Source: Fluviicola sp. (lineage in GTDB: Bacteria; Bacteroidota; Bacteroidia; Flavobacteriales_D; Crocinitomicaceae). Taken from it: a DNA stretch of 36,504 nucleotides. Location: positions 1-36,504 of the forward strand of contig NVXV01000005.1 in the NCBI GenBank assembly GCA_002734085.1, read 5' to 3'. This document shows positions 34,462-36,504 of this stretch, in pieces (within the stretch, counting starts at the first letter, position 1; every line of letters starts with the position of its first letter). Position numbers and translations under genes: made by a program. A model generated the notes under the pieces. That model did no database searches, was not told the DNA's origin, and saw only the letters and a program-made list of their open reading frames with translations.

Positions 34462-34469
34462 CAAAGATA
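34462..34469 (-). promoter_or_regulatory. -7 element of hemE
   Basis: TATCTTTG matches TAnnTTTG exactly and lies only four bases before the hemE ATG at 34457. A TTG 22 bases upstream (TTGACTTA context) could serve as the -33 element. Transcription would begin at or next to the start codon, and it excludes the longer start at 34481. Confidence 0.6.
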
Positions 34470-34542
34470 CGGATTCATCAAGTATTTAAGTCAATTCAAA
34501 GGTTGGAATTTTAATCGATTTTTAAAATAAAGTCGATATAGC

Positions 34543-34573
34543 AAAAAAAGGGGAACCATATTATGGATCCCCG
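34543..34573 (-). terminator. Terminator of rpsT
   Basis: On the minus strand GGGGATCCATA and TATGGTTCCCC form an 11-bp stem with one mismatch and almost no loop, followed by TTTTTTT. It follows the rpsT stop at 34597 and separates rpsT from hemE. Confidence 0.85.
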
Positions 34574-34596
34574 AATACTTTTGAAACAGAAGTAAA

Positions 34597-34848
34597 CTAC
34601 AAACTAGCGATATGCAACGCTAACCCAGACTTTAAATTAGCAGCTTTTTTTGCGTGAATAATGTTACGCTTAGCTAATTTATCAAGCATAGAAGAAACTC
34701 TTGGAAGCTCTTTTTCCGCTTTTTTCTTGTCCGTCATCGCACGTAAATCACGTATTGCATTACGTGTTGTTTTGTGCTGATACTTGTTACGAAGCGCTTT
34801 TGCTTCGTCTGATCTTACTCTCTTTAATGCTGACTTATGATTCGCCAT
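34597..34848 (-). CDS. rpsT: 30S ribosomal protein S20
   Basis: The 83-residue, very basic helical protein has the S20 pattern: MANHKSALKRVRSDEAKALR, then KAEKELPRVSSMLDKLAKRN and HAKKAANLKSGLALHIASL. It binds 16S rRNA early in 30S assembly. It lies 27 bp after the second tRNA-Glu on the same strand and has a strong terminator, so it is probably expressed from the tRNA promoter at 35084-35114 as one transcript. Confidence 0.97.
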   Translation of the reverse strand: MANHKSALKRVRSDEAKALRNKYQHKTTRNAIRDLRAMTDKKKAEKELPRVSSMLDKLAKRNIIHAKKAANLKSGLALHIASL

Positions 34849-34875
34849 TTCTCTCTTTTATTAATATTTATTCAG

Positions 34876-34947
34876 TAGCCCATAGGAGAATCGAACTCCT
34901 GTTTCCAGGATGAAAACCTGATGTCCTAACCACTAGACGAATGGGCC
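34876..34947 (-). tRNA. tRNA-Glu(TTC), copy 2
   Basis: The 72-nt cloverleaf has acceptor arms GGCCCAT/ATGGGCT (first pair G-U) and discriminator A. The anticodon stem TCAGG/CCTGG has loop TTTTCAT, anticodon TTC. It is identical in sequence to the copy at 34983-35054, and lies 27 bp before rpsT. Confidence 0.96.
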
Positions 34948-34982
34948 ATTAAAAAACAATGAACTTACGTTCTTAAACTTAG

Positions 34983-35054
34983 TAGCCCATAGGAGAATCG
35001 AACTCCTGTTTCCAGGATGAAAACCTGATGTCCTAACCACTAGACGAATGGGCC
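34983..35054 (-). tRNA. tRNA-Glu(TTC), copy 1
   Basis: It is identical to the copy at 34876-34947 over all 72 nt, with a 35-bp spacer between them, so a recent tandem duplication or gene conversion is likely. It reads GAA and GAG codons. It is the first gene of the tRNA-tRNA-rpsT transcript. Confidence 0.96.
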
Positions 35055-35083
35055 TTGTTTTTATTATTTCAAAAATCGGAGTG

Positions 35084-35114
35084 CAAATATACATTCAATT
35101 TCAGTTAATTCAAA
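35084..35114 (-). promoter_or_regulatory. Consensus promoter of the tRNA-Glu/rpsT unit
   Basis: On the minus strand TTTG (35114-35111), a 19-base spacer and TATATTTG (35091-35084) give a perfect Bacteroidota promoter. The predicted start is about 20 bases before the first tRNA-Glu. It is the best promoter in the window. Confidence 0.85.
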
Positions 35115-35144
35115 AAAATATAAATATAATTTTGAATTATTTTT

Positions 35145-35819
35145 TTATTCATCTGATTCAAACCTGAAACCCAAGCGCTTACCTGTTTTAAGTTGTTGGG
35201 CTGTACTTTGCGCTTTAATGTGCATTACATCTACTACATTTACCTTCTCGTAGGGAGGAGATAACAAATCAAATTCTACTGCATGTTGTATCGCACATTC
35301 CAATATTTTATTCATTTCAGTTTTATTTAACTCGCCATGCATAAAATCACGAAAAAGGAAACCTAGCTGACCTTTCCCCTCTACCATAAAATGATTTTCT
35401 TTATTAATGAATATCCGACCTATTAGATATCCAGCATCATTAAACCTATTTTGTAAGAAGGAATCAGCTAAAAAATTGTAGATATTTATTACTCCACAAT
35501 ATGCTCTACTCTTATCTTTTTCGATGTATGAAGTTTTCCAAACAGCATTCTCCTTAGGAAAGCTAAATACATTCGAGTGCATATTAAAAACCAAGACGTC
35601 ACTGCCCACGTAAGCATGGGATTCAAAATCTCCATTTTCATCATAACGTAACCGCACGCGTTCATTTGGAATTTCTTTTCTTAGATTCTCTAGTTTTTCT
35701 TCGATAATATCTTGAAACATTGAAAATGTCTTTAAAGTCTGATCATAAACATCTTGCTTAAGAAGTGAGCGATCTCTCAATAAATTAACCAACGACTCTT
35801 TTTCTAATGATTTCTTCAT
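35145..35819 (-). CDS. Hypothetical protein between proS and tRNA-Glu
   Basis: I do not recognise a family. The soluble ~224-residue protein has a helical N-terminus (KSLEKESLVNLLRDRSLL) and a mixed alpha/beta domain (VRLRYDENGDFESHAYVGSD, FVEGKGQLGFLFRDF region), ending KTGKRLGFRFESDE. The frame extends to 35840, but that would overlap proS by 17 bases. The ATG at 35819 (MKKSLEKES) leaves a 4-bp gap from proS, suggesting co-transcription with it. Signal peptide and membrane segments are absent. Confidence 0.65.
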   Translation of the reverse strand: MKKSLEKESLVNLLRDRSLLKQDVYDQTLKTFSMFQDIIEEKLENLRKEIPNERVRLRYDENGDFESHAYVGSDVLVFNMHSNVFSFPKENAVWKTSYIEKDKSRAYCGVINIYNFLADSFLQNRFNDAGYLIGRIFINKENHFMVEGKGQLGFLFRDFMHGELNKTEMNKILECAIQHAVEFDLLSPPYEKVNVVDVMHIKAQSTAQQLKTGKRLGFRFESDE

Positions 35820-35823
35820 GATA

Positions 35824-36504
35824 TTAATATGCTTTAGCAAATAAAACGCGGTGTTTCGAAGGGTTTCCAGAATAAATACATTTCCCAGCCTCTTCTTTCA
35901 CATCCAATGGAATACAACGAATGGTTGCTTTTGTTTCTTCCTTAATCTTGTTTTCAGTTTCCGCTGTTCCGTCCCAATGTGCTGAAACAAAACCACCTTT
36001 TTCTTTTATTACAGATTTAAACTCTTCATATGAATCTACAGATGTTGTACTTTCCTTCTGACGATTAAGGGCTATATTAAACAAACTATCTTGAATTTCT
36101 TCCAATAGTTTCTCAATATAATCCTCTAATCCTTCCCAATCGATACTATTTTTCTCACGTGTATCTCTTCTTGCAACCTCAGCTTTATTGTTTTCAAGGT
36201 CGCGAGGTCCAACCGCCACGCGAACTGGAACACCTTTCGCTTCATACTCAGCAAACTTCCATCCTGGACGACGGTTATCGTCATCGTCATACTTAACAGA
36301 TATTCCTTTCGATTTTAAAGCAGATACTAGTGCATTCACTTTTTCAGTAATAGCCTCTAATTGCTCTTCACTCTTGTATATAGGTACAATTGCAACTTGA
36401 ATTGGAGCTAATTTCGGTGGTAAAACCAATCCTTCATCATCTGAATGAGTCATAATCAGTCCTCCTATCAATCTTGTAGAAACTCCCCACGAAGTTGCCC
36501 AAAC
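35824..36504 (-). CDS. proS: Prolyl-tRNA synthetase, C-terminal part (gene runs out of the window)
   Basis: The frame is open to the window edge (continuing upstream as [18 protein letters not shown]). The visible part holds class II motif 3 ([20 protein letters not shown]), the anticodon-binding domain ([39 protein letters not shown]), and the C-terminal zinc-like domain ending in the terminal Tyr (RVLFAKAY) typical of the archaeal/eukaryotic-type enzyme that Bacteroidota use. It charges tRNA-Pro. The class II motifs 1 and 2 lie outside the window. Confidence 0.93.
   Translation of the reverse strand, partial: VWATSWGVSTRLIGGLIMTHSDDEGLVLPPKLAPIQVAIVPIYKSEEQLEAITEKVNALVSALKSKGISVKYDDDDNRRPGWKFAEYEAKGVPVRVAVGPRDLENNKAEVARRDTREKNSIDWEGLEDYIEKLLEEIQDSLFNIALNRQKESTTSVDSYEEFKSVIKEKGGFVSAHWDGTAETENKIKEETKATIRCIPLDVKEEAGKCIYSGNPSKHRVLFAKAY

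Noticed and set aside
1-36504. CRISPR array, prophage, plasmid origin or large genomic island
   Set aside because: No short regularly spaced repeats, phage structural or integrase genes, or replication genes were seen. The repeats found are the attC-like elements and the tRNA-Pro duplication.

Overview
The window is AT-rich chromosomal DNA from a Bacteroidota bacterium, most likely order Flavobacteriales (possibly Crocinitomicaceae-like; this placement is inference). The evidence is two proteins with type IX secretion (T9SS) C-terminal sorting domains, promoters of the Bacteroidota TTTG-N19-TAnnTTTG type, Shine-Dalgarno-poor gene starts, an OmpA-like and a PF13568-like barrel protein, and families typical of the phylum (DUF4846, DUF4159, a Smr-less MutS2).

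Layout. Positions 1-632: a PAS histidine kinase broken by what looks like an IS66-type insertion-sequence end. 773-3977: a small unknown gene, an outer-membrane barrel protein and a large secreted thioredoxin-like T9SS protein. About 4060-6520: the accessory part of the window, an integron-like cassette array without a visible integrase. All its genes point the same way: a lipoprotein, a membrane protein, a HEPN-motif protein and a decayed cassette stub, separated by attC-like elements. 6804-16063: housekeeping and envelope genes (Sua5/YciO, DUF4846 lipoprotein, Lon, a LexA/S24 repressor, a YihY-ABC-hypothetical operon, a patatin and an M23/LysM peptidase).

16295-16600: tRNA-Pro(GGG) with its 3' end and downstream flank duplicated in tandem. 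16668-30592: RecQ, an FG-GAP T9SS protein, IspE, AccA, an alpha/beta-hydrolase-like protein, an M42 peptidase, HolA, the RsmE-DUF4159-unknown operon and MutS2. 30720-36504: a membrane protein, an ECF sigma factor with a small coupled membrane protein, an OmpA protein, HemE, ribosomal protein S20 behind two identical tRNA-Glu genes, an unknown gene and the C-terminal part of ProS.

Most of the window is ordinary core genome. The most interesting part is the cassette array. The sequence at the start of the HEPN cassette is the exact reverse complement of the left arm of its own attC-like element, which is what excision of a circular cassette predicts. No integrase, CRISPR array or complete mobile element was found.
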